Shown one piece after another: positions 26,102 through 34,348 of a stretch of 34,498 bases of DNA. The position numbers and the translations under genes are program-made. This stretch comes from an uncultured Clostridia bacterium (GTDB taxonomy: Bacteria > Bacillota > Clostridia > Christensenellales > UBA1242): NCBI GenBank assembly GCA_934771475.1, contig CAKVMD010000012.1, positions 1-34,498 of the forward strand, written 5' to 3'. Positions within the stretch are counted from its first letter, which is position 1; every line of letters begins with the position of its first letter. Under the pieces are notes generated by a model that was not told where the DNA came from, did not search any database, and was given only the letters and a program-made list of their open reading frames with translations.

Positions 26102-29056
26102 TTATTGTTTTAATTTGTTATAAACAACTCTAAATAAAGCGGATTTTATGTCGTTCATAAATTCTTCATCAGTAAATAATATTTTGAAAAGTTCACTATT
26201 TTGTTCATATCTTTGAATAGCTTTGTTTTCAAATTCTTTATCATAAACTTTCTTAAATGCTTTTTCCTCATTGTTTCTAGCAAAAGCTTTCATTCGTTCA
26301 TCGTTGAGGTAATCACTTTCGATTTGTTCAAATACCTTATCCATATTTGTGAATTTAGTTTGGTACTTCTTATTTATTTTATCAATAATTTCACTTAATT
26401 TATTTTTTGTTTCTTCACTTTTCTTTCCAATGTTACCTGTTGCGGGAGCTATTTCTCCTTGCTCTTTTGTTAAACTAATACTTCCTTCAAATTTCTTTTC
26501 TATTTTAAAATATTCTAGTTCGACTAGGTCTTTAACATCAATTTTTTTAGTATTGTCTTTAGGAAGAAACTGGTTTAAATATTTATAATAAATGTATGAT
26601 GCTTGTAGTTCTTTATCATTCATTCTAGTAACTTGTGTAACAAAATTATAATTTCTTAAAAATGCTTGCATTATTGATTTGAATTCGTATTTATCTTTCT
26701 TGTCTAAATTAATGTATTTTTCTTTTGATTTATACAAATATGAACTTAATTTTCCCATATCTTCCAAGTTTGAATAATATAAATCCGCAAATCCATTAAT
26801 ATCGTTAATGTCAACTATTTTATATGCCTCTAATCTACCATAAATATCATACACATTATTTACATCAAAACCTTCCGTTAAAACTGTTCCTTGATAATAA
26901 TCTTGAAATGCATTTTGTATTTCCTCTGCTTTGTTAACAAAATCGAGAACAAATGTATCTGTTTTACCTTCACAAATTCTATTTAATCTTGATAGAGTTT
27001 GGACTGCTTTAATTCCAGAAAGTTTTTTATCAACAAACATAGTATGAAGAAGTGGCTGATCAAAACCTGTTTGATATTTCTCTGCAACAATTAAAACATT
27101 GTATTCTTCATCAAATACTTCAGGAAGCTGAGTTTCACTGATTTTATTAATGCCAGCCTCGGTATATGTTTCATTTGTGTCAGGATCAAAAACCTCACCA
27201 GAAAATGCAACTAATACTTTTATTTTATCTTCCATTGAAATCTTTTTGATGTATTCTTTGAAAGCATTTATATATTTTACTGCATGCAATCTTGAAGGTG
27301 TTACAACCATAGCTTTTGCCCTTCCATTAATCTTGTATGCAGTCGTATTTAAAAATTGTTCTATTATGATTGCCGTTTTTTGCGAAATATTAGTAGGATG
27401 CAAAGTCTCAAATCGAATTAATTCTTTAATACCTTTTCCAGCTTCAAATTCAGGATCTTCATTTGTTTTTTTAACAAGTTTATAAAATGTGCTGTATGTC
27501 ATATAGTTTTGAAGAACATCTAATATAAAACCTTCTTCAATAGCTTGTTGCATAGAATAAATATGAAATGGAACGTAAGTACCAGATTCAGTTTTATTTC
27601 CAAAAATTTGTAAAGTTTTTGCTTTTGGTGTTGCCGTAAAGGCAAAAAATGAAAGGTTTTTTTGTTTTCCTTGACTTGCCAGTTCATTTAAAAGTTTATC
27701 TTCATTTTCAGAAGCAAGTTCTTCTAGTTCGCTTTCTATTTTAATTGCTTCTTCTAGATCACCTAATCCTGCCTTTAATTTTTTAGCACTATTGCCAGTT
27801 TGTGAAGAATGAGCTTCATCTATTATAACCGCAAAATGTTTGTTTTCAGATTCGATATCTTTATATATTATAGGAAATTTTTGTAATGTTGTAATAATAA
27901 TTTTCTTACCTGAATTTACTGCAGTTAATAAATCCTTGCTAGATTTATTTTTATCAATTTTTTCAATGAACCCCAACGTGTGCTCAAATTGATAAATATT
28001 ATCTTGTAGTTGTTGATCAAGCACTCGTCTGTCAGTAATAACGATAACGCTATCAAATATTGTTTTATCATCTTTATCATGTAATGTTGCTAAGCGATAG
28101 GCAAGCCATGCAATGCTATTGCTTTTACCACTTCCAGCACTATGTTGAATCAAATAATTTTTTCCTGCACCATTTTGTTTAGTATCTGCTATTAATTTTC
28201 TAACTACATCTAGTTGATGATATCTTGGAAATATTAATGTTTTTTTAATTTCTCCGGTCTTTTTATTCTTTTTAACTTCTAGTTGAATATATTTATTTAA
28301 GATATCAAACAAACTATCTTTATTTAATACATTTTCCCATAAATATGCTGTCGCAAAACCATTTTCATTGTATGGATTTCCTTTTCCTCCGACGTTGCCA
28401 GAACCATTAGATCCTTGATTAAATGGTAAAAATTTTGTTGCTATTCCATTTAATTTTGTGGTCATGTACACTTCTTGCAAATCTACAGCAAAATGAACTA
28501 AAGATCTTTTATTAAATTGAAAAATTATTTCATTTGGATCTCTGTCATTTTTATACTGACGAATTGCATCATCACATGTTTGTCCTGTAAATTCATTCTT
28601 TAATTCTATTGTTACAACAGGGAAACCATTAATAAATAAAACAGAATCTAAGCTATTATTGTTTAAATATGAATAATGAAGTTGACGAACAAGTTTACAA
28701 ATATTTTGTTCGTATAGTTTCATACTATCAGTATTGATATTGCTTTCAGGTTTAAAGAAAATAAGATTAATTGTTGCTCCATTTAATTTTATTCCATTTC
28801 GTAATACATGTAAGAATCCATTTTCATCAATATTTTTCTTTAATCTATCAATAAAATATGTTTCTGCTTGAGCACCTTGGCTATCAACAACCTTTTTCCA
28901 TTCTCTTGGTTGGGATGTTTTAATGAATGAAAACATATCAGAAATAATAATTCCTGTTTTGTTATCGTATCCAGTTTCGTCAGATTTAATGTAACCACCT
29001 TTAGTAGTTAAGTATTTTTCAATAAAAGCTTCATAATTTTTTTCTTTAGTTTCCAT
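26102..29056 (-). CDS. hsdR: type I restriction enzyme R subunit (HsdR)
   Basis: HsdR is the motor and nuclease of a type I restriction complex: it translocates DNA using ATP and cleaves at a distance when the HsdMS target is unmethylated. The 984-residue product has a PD-(D/E)xK nuclease near residue 150 (VVTIELKNEFTGQ), Walker A QHSAGSGKSNS near 305, the DEAH box IIDEAHSSQ near 412, FAFTATPKAKT as motif III, and a helical C-terminal region. The start is the ATG at 29056, with AGAGG 9-10 nt upstream; a GTG three codons earlier would overlap that site. The ATG shares one base with the hsdS stop (TAATG), so translation is probably coupled. It is last in a four-gene operon and intact. Confidence 0.95.
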   Translation of the reverse strand: METKEKNYEAFIEKYLTTKGGYIKSDETGYDNKTGIIISDMFSFIKTSQPREWKKVVDSQGAQAETYFIDRLKKNIDENGFLHVLRNGIKLNGATINLIFFKPESNINTDSMKLYEQNICKLVRQLHYSYLNNNSLDSVLFINGFPVVTIELKNEFTGQTCDDAIRQYKNDRDPNEIIFQFNKRSLVHFAVDLQEVYMTTKLNGIATKFLPFNQGSNGSGNVGGKGNPYNENGFATAYLWENVLNKDSLFDILNKYIQLEVKKNKKTGEIKKTLIFPRYHQLDVVRKLIADTKQNGAGKNYLIQHSAGSGKSNSIAWLAYRLATLHDKDDKTIFDSVIVITDRRVLDQQLQDNIYQFEHTLGFIEKIDKNKSSKDLLTAVNSGKKIIITTLQKFPIIYKDIESENKHFAVIIDEAHSSQTGNSAKKLKAGLGDLEEAIKIESELEELASENEDKLLNELASQGKQKNLSFFAFTATPKAKTLQIFGNKTESGTYVPFHIYSMQQAIEEGFILDVLQNYMTYSTFYKLVKKTNEDPEFEAGKGIKELIRFETLHPTNISQKTAIIIEQFLNTTAYKINGRAKAMVVTPSRLHAVKYINAFKEYIKKISMEDKIKVLVAFSGEVFDPDTNETYTEAGINKISETQLPEVFDEEYNVLIVAEKYQTGFDQPLLHTMFVDKKLSGIKAVQTLSRLNRICEGKTDTFVLDFVNKAEEIQNAFQDYYQGTVLTEGFDVNNVYDIYGRLEAYKIVDINDINGFADLYYSNLEDMGKLSSYLYKSKEKYINLDKKDKYEFKSIMQAFLRNYNFVTQVTRMNDKELQASYIYYKYLNQFLPKDNTKKIDVKDLVELEYFKIEKKFEGSISLTKEQGEIAPATGNIGKKSEETKNKLSEIIDKINKKYQTKFTNMDKVFEQIESDYLNDERMKAFARNNEEKAFKKVYDKEFENKAIQRYEQNSELFKILFTDEEFMNDIKSALFRVVYNKLKQ

Positions 29057-30357
29057 TAAATACACCTCTTTTTACCTGTTACATATTCATATATCATAGA
29101 TCTTTTGTAAGTTTCAAGTTCTTCGATTTTTTTATTTTTAATTTTAATTAAATCATCAATACATTTGCATTTATTATTTAATGCATTTACTATTGACTTT
29201 TGTTCGTTTTGAGGTGGTAACACCACAAAACATTGTGATAGCATTCTCTTTGTAATACTAAACAATTTAACACCATTGACTCTGCTTCTAAGTTGACTTT
29301 TCCATAAATCTGTCATGAACTGAAAAGCTAAATAATTTGAATATGTATTGTTTTTGTTTATTAATGAAATCGTATGGTATCCAGCAAAAACTGTGTCGTT
29401 ATTATCAATATGTATAAAATCACCGGTTCCTTCTAAATCCTCAGAAGTATCTGCAAATATAAAATCACCATAATGGACTAGAGAATTTTGATTTGTATCT
29501 AAATATTCATCAGAAACAAATCTATAAAGACTATCATCTATTTCAACTGATTTATTTGATTTTGAGTGTATTTGTCCATAACTAATTACTTTTATTCCAT
29601 TTTTAATTAGATTTTCTTTTGTAATTGGCAATCCTTTACCAAAATCAAATAATATTTTTAAAGGAATTATGTTCCAATTATCAGGAACCTGTCCAAAATA
29701 ATCAATGTTTTTCATTTTTGTAGTTTTATTTAGACCTTGAACTACAATTTCTGATATAACCGATTGTTTGTATTCTTTTAATTTTTCAATTTCTTTTTCT
29801 TCAAGTGAAATAAGTGCATCAATTTGAGAACTTTTTCTATCAAGAAAGTCGGCAATTTTAAATTGTTCTTCACTTGGTGGAATTGGCAACTCAACAGTAT
29901 TTAGTTTTAACATCTGTATTCTCATTCTTATTTCTAAAATGCCATTACCATAACCCTTTAGCCTGTTTTGGAATTCTTTTGTCTGAAAAATATAGTTATA
30001 GAATCTTACATCGTCTGAATCATATCTTGGTTTTAACATATAGTATACTGGGCTAACTGCACCATAATATTTTGAAATACCAACAGAACCGATTATAACG
30101 TTCATACTATTTAAAACGATATCATTTGGATAGGCCAACTTATATCCAGATATATCATCTTTTGATTTATTTCCAATTTCTCCTTTATCTGTATATGGTA
30201 TAACACCTCTATCATTGGTCAACGATAAAATGTAATCTGTTTTTATCGGATTATTATTTTCATTTCTTTCTTGCAAAACTATTTTTAATCTATTAACTTC
30301 CCAATTTTTAGGAATATCACCAATCCATTCAATTCCACTGTTTTTATAGTTAGTCAT
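29056..30357 (-). CDS. hsdS: type I restriction specificity subunit (HsdS)
   Basis: HsdS recognises the split DNA target for both methylation and restriction. The 433-residue product has the full two-target layout: target domain 1 (start GIEWIGDIPKNWEV), spacer helix 1 (EEQFKIADFLDRKSSQIDAL, then EKEIEKLKEYKQ), target domain 2 (start FGQVPDNWNIIPLK), and spacer helix 2 (QNEQKSIVNALN, then KIEELETYKRSMIYEYVTGK). The two halves are recognisably parallel. The target sequence cannot be read from the protein alone. The ATG at 30357 overlaps the hsdM stop by 8 nt (ATGACTAA) and has AAGGAG 10 nt upstream; a TTG two codons earlier is the alternative. Nothing suggests a shuffling cassette, as no second hsdS is present. 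Confidence 0.95.
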   Translation of the reverse strand: MTNYKNSGIEWIGDIPKNWEVNRLKIVLQERNENNNPIKTDYILSLTNDRGVIPYTDKGEIGNKSKDDISGYKLAYPNDIVLNSMNVIIGSVGISKYYGAVSPVYYMLKPRYDSDDVRFYNYIFQTKEFQNRLKGYGNGILEIRMRIQMLKLNTVELPIPPSEEQFKIADFLDRKSSQIDALISLEEKEIEKLKEYKQSVISEIVVQGLNKTTKMKNIDYFGQVPDNWNIIPLKILFDFGKGLPITKENLIKNGIKVISYGQIHSKSNKSVEIDDSLYRFVSDEYLDTNQNSLVHYGDFIFADTSEDLEGTGDFIHIDNNDTVFAGYHTISLINKNNTYSNYLAFQFMTDLWKSQLRSRVNGVKLFSITKRMLSQCFVVLPPQNEQKSIVNALNNKCKCIDDLIKIKNKKIEELETYKRSMIYEYVTGKKRCI

Positions 30358-32077
30358 TTCCAAATAACTCCTTCATTAACAGTGATTCTTCTTTTTCTAG
30401 TTGTTTGATTTCATTAAAAATTTCTTTTGAAGATTTTGGCGGAATATATTTATAAAACAGTTTAACAAAAGGTATCTCATAACCAACTTTAGTCTTGCTT
30501 GTGTCAATGTATGCATCCGGATTGTATGGGTATACATTTTTTTGCATATAATTTTCAAAATCTTCTTTTGCAGGAATAATCTCAAAATCTCTTAAATTTT
30601 TATTTGCTTGCTTGTTTCCTTTTTTATCTATAACAAGTTTCCCTTTGTCATCTTTTAAAGGTGTTTCTACAGTAACTTTAAAATATTTAAAATCATCATT
30701 TTCTAAAATTTTACTATTTTCTGTTGGCTTAAAGTCATCATAAAGTTTTGTAATTTGGGCTATTTGAGATTTTGAAATATCGTTCTTTTTTTCTCCCAAA
30801 GATTTACGACGCTTTGTAAACATTTCATTTGCATTAATAAGCTGAATTTTACCTTGTCTTTCTTTTGATTTCTTATTTGAAAGCAGCCAAATATATGTTG
30901 TAATACCAGTGTTATAGAAAATGTTGTTTGGTAATTGAATAATAGCTTCAAGCAAATCATTTTCGATTACATATTTTCTTATTTCACTTGGGCCGCTTTC
31001 TGCATCGCCCGTAAACAAAGGTGAACCATTATGTATAATTGCAATTTTACTGCCAGTAGGCTTCATTTTAGAAATAGCATTTTGTAAAAACAACATTTGA
31101 CTATCGCTAATAGCAGGTAATCCGGCACCAAATCTTCCAGCGAAACCACGTTTATATTCTTTTTCTACTTCATCTTTATCTTTTTTCCATTCTCTACCAA
31201 ATGGTGGGTTCATAATAATATAATCAAATTGATCGTCAGGGAATTGATCATTAGAAAGAGTACTGCCAAATTTGATAGATGCGTTCTTGCCGCCTTTCAA
31301 CAGCATATCGCTTTTACAAATTGCATAGGTTTGTGGATTGATTTCTTGTCCAGATGTAAACACTTCATTGGTATTATTTAGTTGTTTAATTCTTTCATAG
31401 GCAATAGATAACATTCCTCCGGTCCCACATGCTCCGTCATATATTTGAATAACTTTATTATTTTCACTTAATTCTTCGTTGTTTAATAGCAAATTAACCA
31501 TTAAATCAATTATTTCTCTAGGGGTGTAGAATTCCCCTGCATCAGCTTGATATGTTTCACTAAATTTTCTAATTACTTCTTCAAATATATAGCCCATTTC
31601 GATATCGCTGATTTTATCGGGATGCAAATCCGCCTTTTCAGTGTTAAATTCCGAAATGATTAAATATAAAAGGCCAGCATTATCAAGCTTATCAATTTGC
31701 CTATCAAATTCAAAACCATGTTCTTTACTTAAAATATCTTTTACATTATCAGAAAAACCTGCTATATAAGTTTTAAAATTTCTTTTAATATCATCCGGTT
31801 CATCAAGCAAGTTTTTGAAATTGTATTTGCTAACATTATAAATTTCTTGTTTGGAAACACTTTTTAAAAGCTTATCAATAGGCGGTGTGATTACGGGATA
31901 TTCTGAAGCAACCTTTAATACTTTGTCTTTTGTATTCGCAAGAACACTATCAAATCTTTTTAAAACCGTAAAAGGAAGAATCACATCACCATATTCATGG
32001 GGTTTATAATCTCCTTGAAGTTTATCTGCAATACTCCAAATCAAACTCGCTTTATTATCGATCTTTTGTTTATCCAT
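30350..32077 (-). CDS. hsdM: type I DNA adenine methyltransferase subunit (HsdM)
   Basis: HsdM makes N6-methyladenine at the site chosen by HsdS, protecting host DNA. Two HsdM plus one HsdS form the methylase. The 575-residue product has the N-terminal helical domain (HEYGDVILPFTVLKRFD), the approach segment DAGEFYTPREIIDLM, S-adenosylmethionine motif I DGACGTGGML near residue 213 and catalytic motif NPPFG near 286. All catalytic residues are present. The start is the ATG at 32077, whose ATGGATAA overlaps the stop of the upstream AbrB-like gene. GGAG lies 9 nt before it; an in-frame ATG at 32092 is less likely. It belongs to the AbrB-like-hsdM-hsdS-hsdR operon. Confidence 0.96.
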   Translation of the reverse strand: MDKQKIDNKASLIWSIADKLQGDYKPHEYGDVILPFTVLKRFDSVLANTKDKVLKVASEYPVITPPIDKLLKSVSKQEIYNVSKYNFKNLLDEPDDIKRNFKTYIAGFSDNVKDILSKEHGFEFDRQIDKLDNAGLLYLIISEFNTEKADLHPDKISDIEMGYIFEEVIRKFSETYQADAGEFYTPREIIDLMVNLLLNNEELSENNKVIQIYDGACGTGGMLSIAYERIKQLNNTNEVFTSGQEINPQTYAICKSDMLLKGGKNASIKFGSTLSNDQFPDDQFDYIIMNPPFGREWKKDKDEVEKEYKRGFAGRFGAGLPAISDSQMLFLQNAISKMKPTGSKIAIIHNGSPLFTGDAESGPSEIRKYVIENDLLEAIIQLPNNIFYNTGITTYIWLLSNKKSKERQGKIQLINANEMFTKRRKSLGEKKNDISKSQIAQITKLYDDFKPTENSKILENDDFKYFKVTVETPLKDDKGKLVIDKKGNKQANKNLRDFEIIPAKEDFENYMQKNVYPYNPDAYIDTSKTKVGYEIPFVKLFYKYIPPKSSKEIFNEIKQLEKEESLLMKELFGND

Positions 32078-32279
32078 TATTCTTATCTCCATTTTTTAAT
32101 ATCGCAACTTTCTTTGTATTTTTTAATCTAATATTTAAATTTTTAGCCCCGGTTAATTTTACTTCATCGTTTTCAATATAAAACATAACGTCATCGCCTT
32201 TACCAATACCCAGAATATCTCTTACTTGCTTTGGTACTGTTATTTGACATTTATTAGAAAGTTTTGCTTGTTTTAGCAT
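32070..32279 (-). CDS. AbrB/SpoVT-type DNA-binding protein leading the hsd operon
   Basis: This 69-residue protein has the swapped-hairpin AbrB fold: LSNKCQITVPKQVRDILGI then GDDVMFYIENDEVKL, followed by a short lysine-rich tail. Such proteins dimerise and bind DNA as regulators, or serve as the antitoxin in toxin-antitoxin pairs. No toxin-sized partner lies beside it. Instead its stop overlaps the hsdM start by 8 nt, so it is co-translated with the methylase. GGAG stands 7 nt before its ATG and a good promoter lies just upstream. The likely job is control of the restriction operon, or of the divergent Fic operon, but no binding site is proven. Confidence 0.9.
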   Translation of the reverse strand: MLKQAKLSNKCQITVPKQVRDILGIGKGDDVMFYIENDEVKLTGAKNLNIRLKNTKKVAILKNGDKNNG

Positions 32280-32319
32280 ATTATTACTCCTTAAAATTCT
32301 TTACTTTCTTTACTTTTTC

Positions 32320-32348
32320 AGTATAACATGAACAGAATCAATTTGCAA
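32320..32348 (-). promoter_or_regulatory. candidate promoter of the hsd operon
   Basis: On the minus strand TTGCAA (32343-32348), a 17-nt spacer and TATACT (32320-32325) form a plausible sigma-A promoter. Transcription would begin near 32313, about 34 nt ahead of the AbrB-like ATG. No other promoter-like sequence was noticed at the tight junctions further down, so this probably drives all four genes. Confidence 0.6.
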
Positions 32349-32361
32349 TCATTTAGAGATA

Positions 32362-32374
32362 AATTGGTCCAATT
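32362..32374. promoter_or_regulatory. 13-bp palindrome between divergent promoters
   Basis: AATTGGTCCAATT is a perfect inverted repeat around one central base. It lies 14 nt upstream of the -35 of the hsd promoter and 10 nt before the first TTCTCCTA box of the Fic operator. Its length fits a dimeric regulator such as the AbrB-like protein, but which protein binds is unknown. Confidence 0.5.
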
Positions 32375-32383
32375 ATTAAAATT

Positions 32384-32454
32384 TTCTCCTAAACGTTTGA
32401 CTATTCTCCTATTTTTATATATAATTTAGGAGAAAATATAAAGGAGTAGGAGAA
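32384..32454. promoter_or_regulatory. four-box symmetric operator over the fic promoter
   Basis: Four exact copies of TAGGAGAA are present: two inverted (TTCTCCTA at 32384-32391 and 32404-32411) and two direct (32427-32434 and 32447-32454). Each pair is spaced 20 bp, about two helical turns, and all four are symmetric about position 32419. The boxes fall upstream of the -35, in the -35/-10 spacer, at the expected start of transcription, and over the translation start. The outermost arms extend to a 13-bp match between the first and third boxes. Such a layout suits cooperative repression, perhaps by the winged helix of the Fic protein itself or by the AbrB-like protein. Confidence 0.75.
32397..32425 (+). 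promoter_or_regulatory. consensus promoter of the fic operon
   Basis: TTGACT (32397-32402), exactly 17 nt, then perfect TATAAT (32420-32425). Transcription should begin near 32432. AAGGAG at 32441-32446 is the ribosome binding site, 7 nt before the ATG. The promoter is interleaved with the four-box operator, so it is probably strong but repressed. Confidence 0.8.
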
Positions 32455-33509
32455 TGAGAATTTTTAATTACACTGCATTAAAAAATAAAAAGTGGGACAA
32501 TGAGATAGTCGCTTACGTTTCACAAATTCACGAACACAAAGCAAAACAAGAGTTATTTTTAAGGCAAAAACCACAAGAGCTTGAAAAACTTGTTGAAATA
32601 GCTAAAGTTCAAAGTACAGAATCTTCAAATGAAATTGAAGGTATTAGAACAACAAATACAAGATTAAAACAACTGGTTAGTGAAAAGACAACACCTAAAA
32701 ACAGAGATGAAGAAGAAATTGCAGGATATAGAGATGTTTTGAATGTTATTCATGAAAGTTACGAATATATTCCTATTTCTTCAAATTATATCTTACAACT
32801 TCACAAAATGCTTTATAGTCATTCTCCAAAAGCAATAGGCGGAAGTTTTAAAAATGTTCAAAACTATATTAGCGGCACAGATACAAATGGAAAAACTTAT
32901 ACAATATTTATACCGTTATCTCCTTTTGAGACACCAAATGCCATTCAAAATATTTGTGAAGAATTTAATAAGGCAATTTCAGAAAATGACGTCGACCCTC
33001 TTATTTTAATTCCAATTTTTATACATGATTTTTTATGTATTCATCCATTTTTAGACGGCAACGGAAGGATGAGTAGATTACTAACAACATTACTTCTTTA
33101 TAGATGTGGCTATTTAGTTGGGAAATATATTTCGCTAGAATCAAAAATAGCAAAAAATAAAAGTTTGTACTATGATGCACTTGAAAAATCTCAAAAAGAT
33201 TGGGATATTGGTAAAGATAATCCTGAAAGTTTCATAAAATACTTATTGGGAACAATAATATCTGCCTATAGAGACTTTGAAGAAAGAATTGATATCGTAT
33301 CTTCTAAATCAACAGCAATAGAAATGGTTAAAAAAGCAATATCATCTATCATTGGCAAATTTACAAAAACTCAAATTTCTGAGTTATGCCCAAGTTTAAG
33401 CATAAAATCTATTGAAAGCTCACTTAAAAAACTTGTAGATAGGTCTTTTATTGAAAAACAGGGTTCAGGAAAAAATACTTACTATATTAGAAAAAACATT
33501 GAGAGGTAA
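32454..33509 (+). CDS. class II Fic AMP-transferase with C-terminal winged helix
   Basis: Fic enzymes transfer AMP, or other nucleotide parts, from a nucleotide to hydroxyl side chains of target proteins. The 351-residue product carries the complete motif HPFLDGNGRMSR at residues 197-208, with the catalytic histidine at 197. An N-terminal inhibitory helix has the (S/T)xxxE(G/N) signature SNEIEG at 58-63, with Glu62 as the likely inhibitory residue, which makes it a self-contained class II Fic. Residues about 300-346 (KTQISELCPSLSIKSIESSL, then a wing ending TYYIRKN) form a winged helix, so it may bind DNA and regulate itself. It is divergent from the restriction operon and 2 nt from the GIY-YIG gene. 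The modified target is unknown. Confidence 0.93.
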   Translation: MRIFNYTALKNKKWDNEIVAYVSQIHEHKAKQELFLRQKPQELEKLVEIAKVQSTESSNEIEGIRTTNTRLKQLVSEKTTPKNRDEEEIAGYRDVLNVIHESYEYIPISSNYILQLHKMLYSHSPKAIGGSFKNVQNYISGTDTNGKTYTIFIPLSPFETPNAIQNICEEFNKAISENDVDPLILIPIFIHDFLCIHPFLDGNGRMSRLLTTLLLYRCGYLVGKYISLESKIAKNKSLYYDALEKSQKDWDIGKDNPESFIKYLLGTIISAYRDFEERIDIVSSKSTAIEMVKKAISSIIGKFTKTQISELCPSLSIKSIESSLKKLVDRSFIEKQGSGKNTYYIRKNIER

Positions 33510-33511
33510 TT

Positions 33512-34126
33512 ATGTGCAAAGGAATAATTTATTTGATGTCAACAGCTATTAATGGAGTAATCAAAATTGGCAAAACAGATATTAAAAATTTTGAAAGTAG
33601 AATGTATAATTTGGAAAGAAATGGCTATTTTAATGTAAATTGTTTAAAACGAGAATTTGCAATAGAAGTTAATAATTATAGTGATAAAGAAGACTTGTTA
33701 GATAGAATATTTAGCAAAAGCCAAATTGGAAATTCAGAATTGTTTGCTATAGATATTGACTTAGCAAAACAACTACTATCTGCTTTTGATGGTAAAATTG
33801 TGTATCCAAAAGAAAGCAGAGAAAAAATATTTGAAAAAGCAACTAATGCAGTTTTAGAAAAGGAAGAATTGGCTTTAAATAGACATCATTTCAAAGGAAC
33901 AAAATTTTATTCAAGTTTGACTAATAAAGAATATTACACGAATACAAACGACAAAGGAACATTAAGTGTTTATGAAAGCATTACTGGGCTTGAAGTCCCA
34001 AACAACTCAAACCCTTCAAAAAAACAAATTCTACTTCAAGCATGTAAAGATCTAAATATAATGGTAACCAACGATAATACTTTGTATCAATTAGCTCACA
34101 AAATCGAAAAAAAACAAGATAATTGA
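33512..34126 (+). CDS. GIY-YIG (T5orf172-type) nuclease-fold protein
   Basis: The N-terminal 80 residues match the GIY-YIG fold in its T5orf172/Mug113 form: GIIYLMS at 4-10 in place of GIY, IKIGKT at 17-22 in place of YIG, Arg30 in ESRMYNLER, and Glu76 in GNSELFAI as the candidate metal ligand. The catalytic set therefore looks preserved. The rest (about 80-204) is not recognised; it includes a basic segment (RHHFKGTKFY) and NPSKKQILLQACKDL, which may bind DNA. The 204-residue gene starts 2 nt after fic, and its AGAGG site lies within the last codons of fic, so the two are translationally coupled. It might be a nuclease effector or accessory to the Fic protein; no partner function is proven. 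Confidence 0.82.
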   Translation: MCKGIIYLMSTAINGVIKIGKTDIKNFESRMYNLERNGYFNVNCLKREFAIEVNNYSDKEDLLDRIFSKSQIGNSELFAIDIDLAKQLLSAFDGKIVYPKESREKIFEKATNAVLEKEELALNRHHFKGTKFYSSLTNKEYYTNTNDKGTLSVYESITGLEVPNNSNPSKKQILLQACKDLNIMVTNDNTLYQLAHKIEKKQDN

Positions 34127-34142
34127 ATTTATGGCATTTAAA

Positions 34143-34199
34143 CGTGTGCTTGTCTTGATACAAGTGGTGTCGCTTCGCTCCACCGAAGACAAGCACACG
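34143..34199. repeat. 14-bp inverted repeat after the fic operon
   Basis: CGTGTGCTTGTCTT (34143-34156) and its exact complement (34186-34199) flank a 29-nt centre that itself has GTGG/CCAC and GC-rich complementarity. No T-run follows, so it is not a classical terminator, though it is only 17 nt past the stop and may stabilise the 3' end of the message. Confidence 0.7.
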
Positions 34200-34348
34200 A
34201 ACACAAAAACAATTAAACAAAAAGGCATAGACAAACATTGCCGAGTGAAAAAGAGGTTTGCGCGCAAGGCTTATCGCAAAACCTCTTTTTCACTCGGCAA
34301 ATTGTATTGTAATTTGTTCTCAAATTTCAATATTGTTGTATCAAGACA
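34151..34348. repeat. outer arms of a second nested inverted-repeat element
   Basis: TGTCTTGATACAA (34151-34163) and its exact complement (34336-34348) lie 172 nt apart and enclose the 22-bp hairpin at 34238-34300. The left arm overlaps the 14-bp repeat at 34143-34199, so the two pairings compete. The layout, with outer arms containing a CTTG-CAAG core around inner hairpins, resembles the element at 14-122. Confidence 0.55.
34238..34300. repeat. 22-bp perfect inverted repeat
   Basis: The arms 34238-34259 and 34279-34300 match perfectly over 22 bp, with GCG/CGC extending the stem across a one-base bulge and a loop of about 12 nt. The T-run lies inside the stem rather than after it. That is unlike a simple terminator and more like a mobile palindromic repeat or a structured RNA. 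Frames crossing it are an effect of the palindrome. Confidence 0.75.

Noticed and set aside
29057..29065. GTG start for hsdR
   Set aside because: It falls in the ribosome binding site used by the ATG at 29056, which is coupled to the hsdS stop.
33981..34238. Minus-strand 85-residue frame opposite the GIY-YIG gene end
   Set aside because: It lies over a well-supported coding region and an inverted repeat and has no start signal.
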